Source of the DNA: Chamaecrista fasciculata
Lineage: Eukaryota > Streptophyta > Magnoliopsida > Fabales > Fabaceae
Length of the DNA stretch: 64,000 nt
Reading direction: 5' to 3'
Assembly: GCA_003254925.1 (NCBI GenBank)
Contig: QANZ01056500.1
Coordinates: 195,345 to 259,344 of the forward strand
Shown: piece by piece, positions 36,574 to 48,118 of the stretch
How positions within the stretch are numbered: the first letter of the stretch is position 1
How the letters are laid out: the number at the start of each line of letters is the position of its first letter
Program-made: the position numbers and the translations under genes
Notes under the pieces: model-generated
The model's input: only the letters and a program-made list of their open reading frames with translations
What the model was told of the DNA's origin: nothing
The model's database searches: none

Positions 36574-37109
36574 GAGGAAACCTACTATTTGGTCTTTTCT
36601 TTTTTATTGAGTCAACAATTTGGTCCCTCATTTATTGAAATAGACTACTCAGTCCCTCATTTATCATAATTGTCAACTATTTAGTCCCTCATTCATCATA
36701 ATCGTCAACCATCACACGTTAAGTGCTTATATGACATCGTTAAATGCCACTTTGGCATCCTAATTACCTAAACCAACCGAACTGGACCAACAAACACAAT
36801 CAAACCGGCCTAAAATTGAGTCAAACCTAAATATTTGTACTACAGGTGAAGTTTCCATAAGGCATAAATTATTGAATTATTCCCAAATCTCAATTCCTAG
36901 ATGGTCCCAAATAGTTAAATATGTGACATTTAACGTGTTACATGTACACTTAACGGCCAGGTTATCAGTGTAGGTAACAGAAATAAGCTACAGGGACTAA
37001 CGAGTTGACATTTCTAATTTTTGAGGGACCAAATAATCTATTTCAAAAATAAAAGAACCAAATAGTTGAAACTGTAAAAAAAATGAGAAACCAAATAATA
37101 GGTTTCCTC
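36574..37109. mobile_element. Long-palindrome MITE with exact 9-bp duplication
   Basis: 536 bp, starting GAGGAAACCTACTATTTGG and ending CCAAATAATAGGTTTCCTC, flanked by TATATATTT at 36565-36573 and 37110-37118. The duplication is exact but AT-rich. It has no coding capacity. Confidence 0.85.
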
Positions 37110-37292
37110 TATATATTTTTTCTAAGAATTCAATGTTTGCTCAAGTGTTGCTAATGTTGCAGATGATTTACAATTTTGCAAAACATGTGCTTCAAAGTTC
37201 AAAGGACTTTGATCATTTGATATACTCATATATACCGTCCCTTTCTATATAACTCAGGCAAATACTATACTAGTTACTATGAACGTCTATGT

Positions 37293-37790
37293 AGGGGTGT
37301 CAAACGGGTCAGGCCCGCAATAGGCCCGCCTCTTGGCAGGCTGGGGCGGGCCAGCCCGTTTAAAAACGGGCTTCGAAAACTATGCTCGCGGATCGCCCGT
37401 CAAAGCCTGCGGGCTAAACGGGCTGGTCTGTGGGCTTTTATTTTTGCTAAAATTGTATTTTCTTTTGGGCTAAAATTATTATTATTTATTTTTGCCAACA
37501 GGCCAAAAACAATTATTGGGTTAAATATGTATTTTTTTTTTTTATAAAACTATTTTTTTTTGTTACTACCTAGTGCAGATTTTTTTTTTCATAGGCCCAG
37601 TTTTTTGTTAAAAAAACAAAAGCTCGTTTAAGCCTGCGGGTAGCCTGCCCCGTACCCGTTTAGCCCGCGGGCTAAACGGGCCAGCCCATTTAAGCCCGCA
37701 TTTAAACGGGCTTATATTTCGAAACCCAAGACCGCCCATTTAGCGGGGGGCGGGCCAGGCCCGCAGGTTTGGGCCCATTTTGACATCCCT
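37293..37790. mobile_element. GC-rich hAT-like MITE
   Basis: Ends AGGGGTGTCAAACGGG and CCCATTTTGACATCCCT are inverted repeats of the AGGG(G/A)TGTCAAA type common to plant hAT miniature elements. Flanking 8-mers GTCTATGT (37285-37292) and ATCTATGA (37791-37798) share 6 central bases, consistent with an aged 8-bp duplication. Internally it is rich in GGCCCGC and GGGCTAAACGGGC, giving a marked local GC rise. Confidence 0.75.
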
Positions 37791-37798
37791 ATCTATGA

Positions 37799-40790
37799 TT
37801 AGTTGTTTACTGCCGGTTATAGTTTATCCTAAACTCATAGTTACGTTAGGACTTAGGAGGACAAGAGATGGCATGAACAAGTTCGTTTTAATTTAGGAAA
37901 TTTATTTATTATAATTTATATGTATGATTAATAAGTTATATATTAATTTCAGTGATTTGGTATTAAAATTTATAATTAACTCTAACTCAACAATTTTCAT
38001 TAAGTAAATTAACGAGATTAATTAAGAGTTAAAAAATAATTTTTTTTTAAAAAATAAGAGATTAAAGTAGAACTAATAAAACTTAAGAGACAAAATTTAA
38101 ACCTTACAAAAAGTTAAGGGACTAAAGTATAGTTTTGTCTCATAGCTACTGGTGTGGGGATACCTTTGGACAAGCAAAAAGATAAAAATAAAAATTACTC
38201 AAGAGACGACTTGGCGTAGTTATTCCTTAAAAAAAAAAAAAAAAGACTTGGTGTAGTTATTATTAGCATTGCCGAAACGCATTGGCAAATCATTCTTCTT
38301 TGAAAATTTAAACACGCATCCATCACTAACAAGTACTGTGGGGTTTTCAGGCCCAAAAAATAAAATAAAACAGTACTGAGGGGTTTAGTTTGGAGTCATG
38401 GTTTGACGCTTTCTGTGTGTTAAATGGCATCACATGTTCTCACGTTAGATACTGAGTTGTAAAACTTAGGAGATGATTTGACAAATCTATTAACCCATTT
38501 TGTTAGGGGAAGGTACAACCCCCACAACGAATAAATAAAGAGGAAATAGGGAAACAAATACTCTATAAAATTTTAATATGGTTGGTGCCTTTGATCTACT
38601 TCATGGACAAACTTCACTCTTTGTAATTTTTGCACGGAAAAATTATAAACCCTCCTCAATATAATTTTTGAACGGAAAAATTATAAACTCTTCTCCACAT
38701 AACTACCCAAGTCCCTTTACACTCATGCTAATAATTTTGTGATACGTCTCAAGGTGAAAACCCCTTCTTATTTATAGCCACCCTCCTCAATACAATTTTT
38801 GCATGGAAAAATTATAAACCTTCTTCTTCCACATAACTACCCAAGTCCCTTTACACTCATGCTAATAATTTTGTGATACGTCTCAAGGTGAAAACCCCTT
38901 CAAATTTATAGGCTTTCTCACCTTTTCTATTTTTTAATTTGCCCAATGTGAGACTTTTGGAGTAACACTCCCAACACATTTATCATATAGTTAACATAAT
39001 AAGGTAAATTATGTTTAGGATTTACATAGTTTTGAAGTTAACCATTCAATGAATCTTTTGTATTTTTAGCCTAAAGGAAAATGTTGAAAAAAAATTATAC
39101 CCCTGTATGCGTTGTGGGATCCCACATTCATGAAAACTGAAAACTTCTGAAGCACCAACTAGAACATACTGTGAGATCTGTCAAAATATGCTCATAGAAC
39201 TTATTTTACCCAGGAGTTACATGTTTGAACCTTATATATAATCTCTCTGGAATCAGCTGTTATCACGGTTAGCATACCAATAACTAGGCCAATTCCCATT
39301 CTCTGAAGACTGAAGCCCAATTAGTTCCTTTGATTTCTTACTTATTCTTCCAGCTAATGGAACTAAGACTTGACATATATAGATCCCACCAGTGCATATA
39401 AGGACACTGTCATTAATCACTATATATAGATATCAAAAGCAGATAAGTGAAAATCTCCAATATCTGAGGAGTTCTCTTTAGTCTTTAGAGTTTAGACAAA
39501 GTCTCCTATTATATATGACTCAAAAAATGTGACATGAATGATGAATCCAATCTCCTAAACTCTTGTGAGATAATCTGAGTTGAGTTAGTACTTAATTAGT
39601 AATTACTTATGACAGACAATTCAACACTTCATTAATTTCCTATGAAAACTTTCTAATTTTTCCTAACCTTATTTAAATCTTATATTTAAGCAAGACCTCC
39701 TGATGCATGTTTTCACCTCATGATGAATGATGGATGATAAGTCCAAAAAAAAAATGATGGATGATATATATGCAGCAGGAGATTTCGGGCTTGATTGGTT
39801 TAAGAAAATATTTCTTGTTTTCATTTTTTATTTCCATTTTTGGAATTCTATTTTCATTTCAAAATTTTCAATATTTAAGAAATATGTTTATTTTATAAAG
39901 TCAAAAAATCGTTTTCATTCATATTTAATTTATGTTAATTTGAATAACGCTAATTTTTATATGTTTTTAAGTTTGATTATAACTAAATAATAATATTAAC
40001 ATGATTAAATAGTTTAATTTTATGTAATGTTGCAAAATATCATAAGTTTGTTTTTAGAAATACTGAAAACATCTTTTTGACGTTTCCTGTTTTCATCCAA
40101 AAATCGTTAAACAAATAGCAGCACATCAATACGTAAGCACATACATATATATTTATACACTAGTGTGTTAGGTCATGCAAAGTTAATTTAAGTTTAAAAT
40201 TAAAAAAGTAAAAAGTAACTTTATTATATTTTATAATAAAAATATAATTATATCAAAAAATGTTTTGGTTCACTTCTTTAGTAAAAAACATGCCATATGT
40301 TACCGTGGACAACTAGAAATTAATCTTTTTTGAAGAAGAGTAAAGATTATTAAAAATATTTTCATTTTTATTAATAAAATCTTTTTCATACATATAACTT
40401 TGAATCTAACAACTAATTAATTAACAACTGTGTTAGACTTTGTTAATTCTAACACATTGTTAATTTAGATCACTTCTTTAAATTATTAACTCTAGATGTA
40501 ACAATGTAATTATTTAAAAAATAATTGTACATATAGTTACTCTATGGCGATATAATAATGTGATAACGTAGCTAGACAAAGAGGATGTCTACATACATCT
40601 TTCCTTTTTCCCATTGAGTCAGTTATTTTTTAACGGAAAAGTGAAGACAATGTACGTCTAGCAATGAACTAAAGACTATAAAGAGATCTATATTACCGCC
40701 AAATAAGTGTGACTCGAAGAATGAACGCATATATACTAATTTGAAAATCTCTCCTCTCGTCTGAAATTCAATTCGCTCACACATTTCGCT
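37799..40790. other. Spacer upstream of sulfite oxidase
   Basis: No gene was recognised. It contains a 131-bp tandem repeat (38616-38912, listed separately). The stretch about 39790-40115 has loosely inverted ends (GCTTGATTGGTTTAAG and GTTAAACAAATAGC) and may be an old DNA transposon remnant. The last few hundred bases should include the sulfite oxidase promoter and leader. Confidence 0.4.
38616..38912 (+). repeat. Tandem direct repeat, period about 131 bp
   Basis: Two near-identical copies start at CCCTCCTCAAT at 38650 and 38781. Each contains TTTTTG(A/C)A(C/T)GGAAAAATTATAAAC and CCACATAACTACCCAAG and ends after AGGTGAAAACCCCTT. A partial third copy of the beginning lies at 38616-38649. Confidence 0.85.
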
Positions 40791-43700
40791 ATGCCTGGAA
40801 TCCGAGGCCCCTCCGATTATTCTCGTGAACCACCTCGTCACGCGAGCCTCATAATCAACTCCAAGGTTAGATATATATGTATTATATATCAATTTATCAT
40901 CATCATCAATCATCAATTCATCATCATCATCATATATTTTTGAATTGCTTTTCTATTATATGAGCTTCAACTATGTCCGATTAATGTTCTAGGAACCATT
41001 CAATGCGGAGCCTTCACGCTTGGCCTTGATATCTTCTTATGTGACTCCAGTGGATCTGTTCTACAAGCGAAACCACGGACCAGTCCCCATAGTCGATGAC
41101 ATTCGAAGGTTATATATATATATATATATAGATTTTCTATTGAGGCATTTTGTCGAACACTTTGGCGTCTCACACACGATTATGCAGGTACAGAGTATCG
41201 ATAAGTGGTTTAATCGAAACGCCTAATTTGGAGCTATCACTAGATGATATCAGGTACGTACGCAATTGTTTCAAGATCTACCAATATAATATAGTTACGC
41301 CATAATTAAATTATTGATCGAGATTTTCTCTGTTAGGAAGCTACCGAAACTTGAAGTTGCAGTTACTCTACAAGTGAGTAATTGTGGAGGTTTCTTTTTT
41401 GATTGCCCATATACATATATAGCGCTGTTCATCATGTCTTTTTTTTTTTGGTTGGATTTTGGGGCAGTGTGCAGGAAATAGAAGAACTGCTATGAGCAAA
41501 GTAAAATCAGTAAGAGGAGTTGGTTGGGATGTATCTGCAATTGGAAATGGTACGTTAACAGTTAACTAATACTAGTGGTGGTGGTTAGTTATTGCTATAG
41601 GGGTCCTTCTTTTGTTTTTTGTTTTCTTGTCGTTTCTTGAGTGAATGGAATCTTGGGCCAAGTGTCTTTTGTGGTGTTGGTCATAACTCAAAACCGATGG
41701 ATGCAAGCCACATGCTACTCTGAGTAGTACTCTGGTGGATGGTCTTTTGCCGTTTAACAAATTGTGGTGTAGATAATAAATGACATGATAAAATGACCAC
41801 CATAAGAAGTGTGTGTTCAATGAATTACATTACATGTTAGAGAAAATAAAATAATAAATAACATATTTTTAAGAGAAAAGACATGGTGTTCCTTTTATTC
41901 TGCAGTTTGGAAAGTATAAGCACCCTTTCATTATCCTTCTCTCACATTAATATTTTAAAAAAGAATTGTTTCAATTACATTACTTCCTTTCCTGCATCCA
42001 TCCTTCTTTACTTAATATTATCCTGTGATGGAGCTTTGTTTCATTGGAGCTGAAGTTGGTCCCTCGATTGTCTGGTTTTATTTCTCGAGACTGTGACCAT
42101 TGAGGGAATTACACTTATTAGAGATAATTTACTGGTCATAATTAAGAATTCAGTTAAAATGCACAAAAATCTTTTGAATTTTTGTGTCTAATATCTCCTG
42201 AATTTTGGAAAGTGATAAAAGACCCATAACTTTCAATTTTGTACAAAAGACTCATTTTGTTAAAATTTCACTCAAAAAATTAAATTTCCTTAACAATTTT
42301 ATAATTGTTGTTGCATTTTACATTGACTCATAATTAAAAATAAACTATTATTATAATTGAACCTGAAACAACTTCACTGATATTTTACTGATATAATGCT
42401 GATATAAGATAGATAATGGCAGTCTCAATGGTTAGAAGCATCCAATACAAATATACAATACTGAAAATAAGACTCAAAGCATAAAACACCCTGGTAATTC
42501 CAGAGACCAGTCTATCAAGCATTCAAGCTAATGCACTAAAGCTGACACCTTACAGCCTCCAAACGCACACCCACACAAATCAGATGGTAGAGCTTTTTTG
42601 TCCTTCTCTGCCTCGCACACCCTCTTCCTGGTTCATGGGCCCAACAACTTTAGGCCCTTCTTTCTTCTTTCCCCTTCTCTTATAGGTATGGATAATTGAA
42701 GGCCCATCATATTATAATCAACAGTAGCTAAAAAACTATAAAGTTCTTTATATTTTTCATAAGAATTTCAACAAAATGAAGCACAAAGTCAAAATTTTAT
42801 AGAATATTTTGTCAATTTTTAAAGTTCTGGACATTATTTGTGCAGTAACTATAACTCACAAGATTTTACGCACTTTAGCCTAAAAATTCAAATTGGGATT
42901 TTTTCAGCTTTCGATTTACGTTCAGGACAAAGATTAGAATATATTTAGATTGAATATTAAGAAATAAAATGTGAGGGGAGGGGAAGAAAATTTGCTTTGT
43001 TTGAGAAATTGAGAATTGGAGGAGAAGATGATCTTCTCCTCTCCATAAATTCAAGATACTTCAACTTGAATATTTTGAAAAAAGTTGTAACATCCAAATA
43101 AAAGGGGACGAGATATGGAAGATTAACCTGCTCCCCTTCCTCTCTATTCCCTTCTTCACTAATCTCTTCCCTTCACTTCTCCTCCTAATTGTCAACAAAC
43201 CTCTGAGAATTCATGATGCTTCCTTTCAGCAATCTGGGGTGGGGCTAGGCTAGCAGATGTTCTTAATCTTGTGGGAATACCCAATTTGACATCCGTAACA
43301 AAAGCAGGAGGCAGGCATGTTGAGTTTGTTAGTATTGACAAGTGCAAGGTACAAGTATATGCTTCTCCTACAAAAGTTTTTTTTGTTCCATAAATTCTCA
43401 AACTTCTATATATAGTTAAAGCATTGAAGAGACAAAACATTTAGGAGGAAAACGGGGGACCCTATAAGTCTTCAATCCCTCTCATTCAAGCAACAAACTC
43501 TGATGCTGAAGTTATACTTGCATATGAAATGAATGGTGAGGTATGTTTCTTTTGGCCTTCAATAATAGAGATGACTCAATATATGCTTTTGTGGAATGAA
43601 ACCAAATTGTATATTTTATGATTAACCAACGATGGATGTGATGCAATGGCAGCCTCTTAATAGAGATCATGGGTATCCACTCCGAGTTATTGTTCCAGGT

Positions 43701-45244
43701 GTTATAGGTGCTCGTTCTGTGAAATGGCTTGATTCCATCAATATAATCGCTGAAGAATGTCAGGTTAAGAATTTGAGATATATATTGGATGTTTCAACTC
43801 GATGCTGCTCATTTTTCTGTTCAAATTGAATCTCACATAATTATTTACAGGGCTTCTTCATGCAAAAGGACTACAAAATGTTTCCCCCTGCAGTAAACTG
43901 GGATAATATAAATTGGTCTACACGAAGGCCGCAAATGGATTTCCCAGTACAGGTTAATTTGCTAGTTACTGTTGTGAATTTGTTCAATGAGGCTTCAAGA
44001 TTCAAGAGTCCACGTCAATTTTTCCTGAACTTTTAGTTACTAAGCAAAAAATCTCTCAACTTTGAAAAGTTACAAAAAATTGCACGAACTTCAAGTTTCT
44101 TTACATAATTTTATGATTATTGTTACATTTTACATGAATTCAATTTCAAACAAAAAATTAAGTATTATTGCAATTTATTTGCCAAAAAAAATTATTTCAA
44201 TGAAACTCTTAACAAAAAAGAGCAGTGGCACAAAATTAAAAATTCAATGGCTTTTGCTATTTTTCAAAGTTCATGGATACTTTTTACACCATGACCAAAA
44301 TTTGAAGAAGTATTCTACGTTGTAAACATTTTTTTTAATGCGTTAGCTAGCTTATATATATTCACTCTCACGAATTGCAGTCTGTGATCTGTTCGTTGGA
44401 TGATGTTACTGAAATAAACCCCGGAAAGGTATGTTACTACTTACTATATATATATATTTGATTCTCCTTTTTATGATGAATATAAGTATATAACACATGG
44501 ATACTTCTTCTTCCCACTATTATGAGTCTATGACACATTAATTATGTATCTCTTGAAGATTTCCACTACTCACACTATTCCTTCTCTATTGTGCATGCAG
44601 ATAACAGTTCATGGATATGCAGTATCTGGTGGAGGACGAGGTATCGAAAGAGTAGATGTGTCATTTGATGGTGGCAAGACTTGGGTTGAAGCCTCCAGAT
44701 ACCAGAAGAATGCTAATAAAGTCCAATATATTTCTGATGCCTCCTACACAGATCGATGGGCATGGGTTCTTTTTACTGCCCATGCTGAGGTATCAGCAGA
44801 TACTGAGATTGTGGCTAAAGCAGTAAGTAAAATTATGGTTTGTGTTTTTGGCAGATTGTACTGTAGTATGTGAAAATCAGTTGGGTACTGCAGGGATGAA
44901 CTACTCTGTGTTATATATAGGCTATGGCCAAAAAATTTATATAGGGCAAAACTATTTTTTTAATCTTTATGCTAGAGTGAATTTTTTCGGCTAAAAAAAA
45001 AAATTAGAGTTGGATAAAAAAAAAAATTTATGAATTTTATTTTATAAGGATAGATGATACTGGGAGATCAGTGGGTCCTTATTTGATAATTTAGTGCAAT
45101 GCAAGGTATTGATTGATGGCTACTAATGTTTATTATTGGCAGGTTGATTCTTCCGCGAATGTGCAGCCTGAAAAGGTTGAACATATTTGGAACCTGAGAG
45201 GAATATTGAACACATCATGGCATCGAGTCCAAGTCCGAGTTTAG
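40791..45244 (+). CDS. SOX: Sulfite oxidase (molybdenum cofactor enzyme), without a C-terminal peroxisomal signal
   Basis: Oxidizes sulfite to sulfate; the plant enzyme has only the molybdenum domain and dimerization domain, no heme domain, and is peroxisomal. Exons: 40791-40865, 40993-41108, 41188-41253, 41337-41373, 41468-41549, 43230-43348, 43445-43540, 43653-43763, 43851-43952, 44381-44428, 44601-44822, 45143-45244, totalling 1176 nt and 391 aa, close to the family length. All junctions are GT-AG and in frame. The start [17 protein letters not shown] is the plant signature. [11 protein letters not shown] holds the cysteine that ligates molybdenum. [25 protein letters not shown] is the cofactor and substrate-binding block. 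[15 protein letters not shown] starts the dimerization domain. The protein ends VQVRV at TAG, with no SNL-like tripeptide; the known plant enzymes carry such a PTS1. Intron 5 (1680 bp) contains a large palindrome. Confidence 0.96.
42151..42879. mobile_element. Degenerate palindromic element in sulfite oxidase intron 5
   Basis: The left arm CAGTTAAAATGCACAAAAATC is loosely complementary to the right arm GATTTTACGCACTTTAGCC, and the inner blocks (TTTTGTTAAAATTTC and TTTCAACAAAATGAAG) also face each other. A similar, shorter arrangement occurs at about 44010-44320 in intron 9. Ends and target duplication could not be set. Confidence 0.45.
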
Positions 45245-47099
45245 AGAAGCTGAAATGTGTAAATTTTTTTGTCACGACATGGTTCAATTAAACATGCAAT
45301 ATGAATGGGCCTTTATATTAATTAAGTCCAATAAAAACAAGTGTAATATAATTTGATATTGGAATAAAAAATATGTACGTATTGTCCAATTAAAGCCCAA
45401 TGAATTAATTTTTTTTTTAAGACAATGAATCTATTATATGTTGAATCCTAAGTCACATTAAATAACTACAATCATATACTTGTCATGTGTACATTTTGGC
45501 TTCTTCTCAATTTTTGGAATCTATTTTTCACATATTACCATTTATTAACGGGTAAATGCTTCTTAATTAAATCACCACATATTTCTCCACAATTTGGATA
45601 ACAATCTAATTCCCCTTCATTTTTGGAAATATTTTCCACCCGTCACCATTTATCAATAATTAATAATATTGATAATATCTTATAATTTTATTTTAAATGT
45701 TTAATTTATAATTTTTATAAATTTGTCAAATGTTCTTCTAATACATTCTAATTCTTAAGAATTCGAAAATCTATATAAATTATATTATACTTTTGAATTT
45801 ATGAAGATTTTTCATGATTTTAGGTACTCATTTGACTCCTTTTAATGTTTTATATTTATTTTAATCATAACCAAATTTATCTCATTGGTTGTCATTCAAA
45901 TTCCATAAGATTTTCAAAATTTTAGACAGTATAATTTAGTATTACTTCATGAATAATTGTTTAGAAAATTTAAGAGGTAAAAAATATTAATTTTCATCTT
46001 AATTAAATTATTTTGGATGAATTTGTTAAGGTTTAAATTAATTTCATTAATATTTTGATTTTTTGATTTTTTTTTATTTTGAAACACGCCTCTAGAAGAT
46101 ATAAAATTATATCTCATTTTATGACCTCCCATTCAATTTGTTTATTAATGTGTCTATAGATTATTTCTTTGTAAATATATTATTCTGCAATTATACTATT
46201 TTTGGTCATCTTATCTCTTTTATATTCTATACGAAAAATATTTGTCTAATATTTTTTCCGTCCTACGCATATTTTATAATTATATTTAAAATGTTTAATT
46301 TATAATTTTTATAAATTTATCAAATGTTCTTTTAATCCATTCTAATTCTCAAGAATTCGAAAATCTCTATAAATTAAATTATATTTTTGAATTTATGAAG
46401 ATTTTCCATGATTTTAGGTACTCATTTGACTCCCTTTAATTTTTTTTTATTTATTTTAATCATAACCAAAATTATCTAATTGGTTGTCATTCAAATTCCT
46501 TAAGATTTTCCATGATTTTAAATAATATAATTTGGTATTATTTCAGGAATAATTGTTTAGAAAATTCAATTAATAGAAAATATATTAATTATCATCTTAA
46601 TTAAATTATTTTGGACGAATTTGTTAAGATTTTCCATGGATATATACGGGTAAATGCTTCTTAATTAAAATCTCCACATATTTATCCTCAATTTGGATAT
46701 CAATCTGATTTTTCCTTCTTCTTTTTTTCGGTTAATCACTCCCAAAATGGTAATTAATAAAATGTTATTTAATTCAACAAATATCGTCTCAATTATTATA
46801 GGAAACCGTATTTCCATATATCTTTGGATAATAAATCCCAAATGTTAATTAATAAAATGATTTGTGTAAATTTTAAATCCCAAATGTATTTCCCTACGTT
46901 GGATGTGATATTCCCCGAATGATTCGTGATCATTTTAAATTTTAAATTCTAACCGTCTGATCACATAAAGGCGAAATTATTTTAAATTTTAAACATTTTG
47001 AAATCTTAAATTGGCCAAATTACCAAGTATATATAGTGCAACTCTTCAATCATAACTCACTCTAAAAAAACCCCATATATTTTACTCCTAAGAAATACA
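45245..47099. other. AT-rich spacer with a large duplicated block
   Basis: No gene. Most of it is taken up by the duplicated blocks described under 45549-46705. The first part probably holds the sulfite oxidase 3' UTR. Confidence 0.45.
45549..46705 (+). repeat. Duplicated blocks in the order A-B ... B'-A', all in the same orientation
   Basis: Block A (45549-45640, CGGGTAAATGCTTCTTAATT) recurs at 46647-46705. Block B (about 45663-46040, with AATTCGAAAATCT and GATTTTAGGTACTCATTTGAC) recurs at about 46262-46628 with about 90 percent identity by eye. All copies read in the same direction, so this is not a palindrome; a tandem duplication followed by rearrangement is the simplest explanation. Confidence 0.75.
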
Positions 47100-47249
47100 A
47101 TGAGTGTTGGACGTCCAAAACCATTAAGCGCTATCACTCCTTTATCATACAGTTGGTTTGTTAAGGTACGTGTAATACGCATGTGGGATGTCACGCTGTT
47201 TGGTGAGAAGAATGATTTCAACAATTCAAGTAAGTTCAAAGAAGGATAA
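47100..47249 (+). pseudogene. N-terminal fragment resembling Helitron/RPA70 OB-fold protein
   Basis: A 49-codon open frame. The segment LSAITPLSYSWFVKVRVIRMWD resembles the opening of plant RPA70-like single-strand DNA-binding proteins (usual form: LSDxxPxxxxWxIKVRVxRxW), which are often carried by Helitrons. The frame ends in TAA soon after and the following DNA does not continue the OB fold. It may also be a first exon with donor GTACGT after WFVK, since a GT lies there. Helicase and Helitron-end motifs about 4 kb downstream on the same strand support a Helitron origin. Confidence 0.5.
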
Positions 47250-47483
47250 TAAAGGTCCAAGCTTGGATATGGTGTTATGTGACAGCAAGGTATTGATGTG
47301 GTTTCGTAAATCTACTTTTTGATTATTATATATTTATGACACTCAGGACAGGGGCTGACAATCTCGAATAACACTTACTCCAGAGTGATGCCCGTGCCTT
47401 GAGAGTTGATTTGTTGTTATACATTCTATGTTTTTACGTTTTTCTAAATTTATTTTTAATTGTTTCCTTTTGATGATTTGTAG

Positions 47484-48118
47484 CTATTGTAAGATTTGGA
47501 TTTGCTTTTGATGCATCACGAAATACGTACGTATTAGTTCTTTTGTGGAAGAATACATCCAACTGTGACAATACGTATATTTCCACATTTGCAACTCTAA
47601 GCATGAAGTGGTCCAGTCCGGCTTTGGTCGATCTCGATGTTACTTTGTTTAGCTCTGACAGTGTTCATATCGATGGCTCTATTTTCTGGATTAAATCTTT
47701 TTCACATATGCACAGTGATGACGTTGAACAGGAAGTGGTTCATTTCATGGTTCGAGACACATCTTTTGTTATATTTGAATTGCCTCAAGAACACAATGAA
47801 TTTTTCATTGAATTTGTGGTTTTCAACGAATGTCTCGGTGCTATTTCAATAGTAGATGACGATGTTGGATGGAAGCGCTTCAATGCGTGGAGAAAGGAAG
47901 GCAAATCTGATATGTCATATGATTGGGATATGAATTTCCAATATAGCCCCATTCAGAATAAGTGCAGATATATTGGAGTTTCTGATAGCAAATATATTGG
48001 AGTTTCTGATAGCCAATATAGCCCCATCAACTGTTGCTCATTTTGATGATCGTGAATATATATCTATATCTTATAAAAAGATATACTTCAAGGCGGGGAA
48101 TAATGAATGTGACTGGAA
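47484..48118 (+). pseudogene. Fragment resembling an F-box-associated (FBA) domain, frameshifted
   Basis: An open frame of about 185 codons follows a splice-acceptor-like TTTGTAG. It begins IVRFGFAFDASRNTYVLVLL, similar to the GFGYDxxxxDYKVV motif at the start of FBA domains, then continues with a hydrophobic, beta-rich sequence (DGSIFWIKSF; FVIFELPQEHNEFFIEFVV) suitable for an FBA/kelch-like fold. A 24-bp in-frame tandem duplication (YIGVSDSK/YIGVSDSQ) lies at about 47968-48015. A one-base frame change just after it shifts the ending (KKIYFKAGNNECDWKIISG) into another frame, stopping at 48118. No F-box is visible upstream. The family assignment is tentative. Confidence 0.42.

Noticed and set aside
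36160..38141. A nearly 2-kb element with two nested insertions
   Set aside because: The outer blocks are only loosely complementary and the flanking 9-mers (TAATTTAAT and TCATAGCTA) do not match, so it is not called as a feature.
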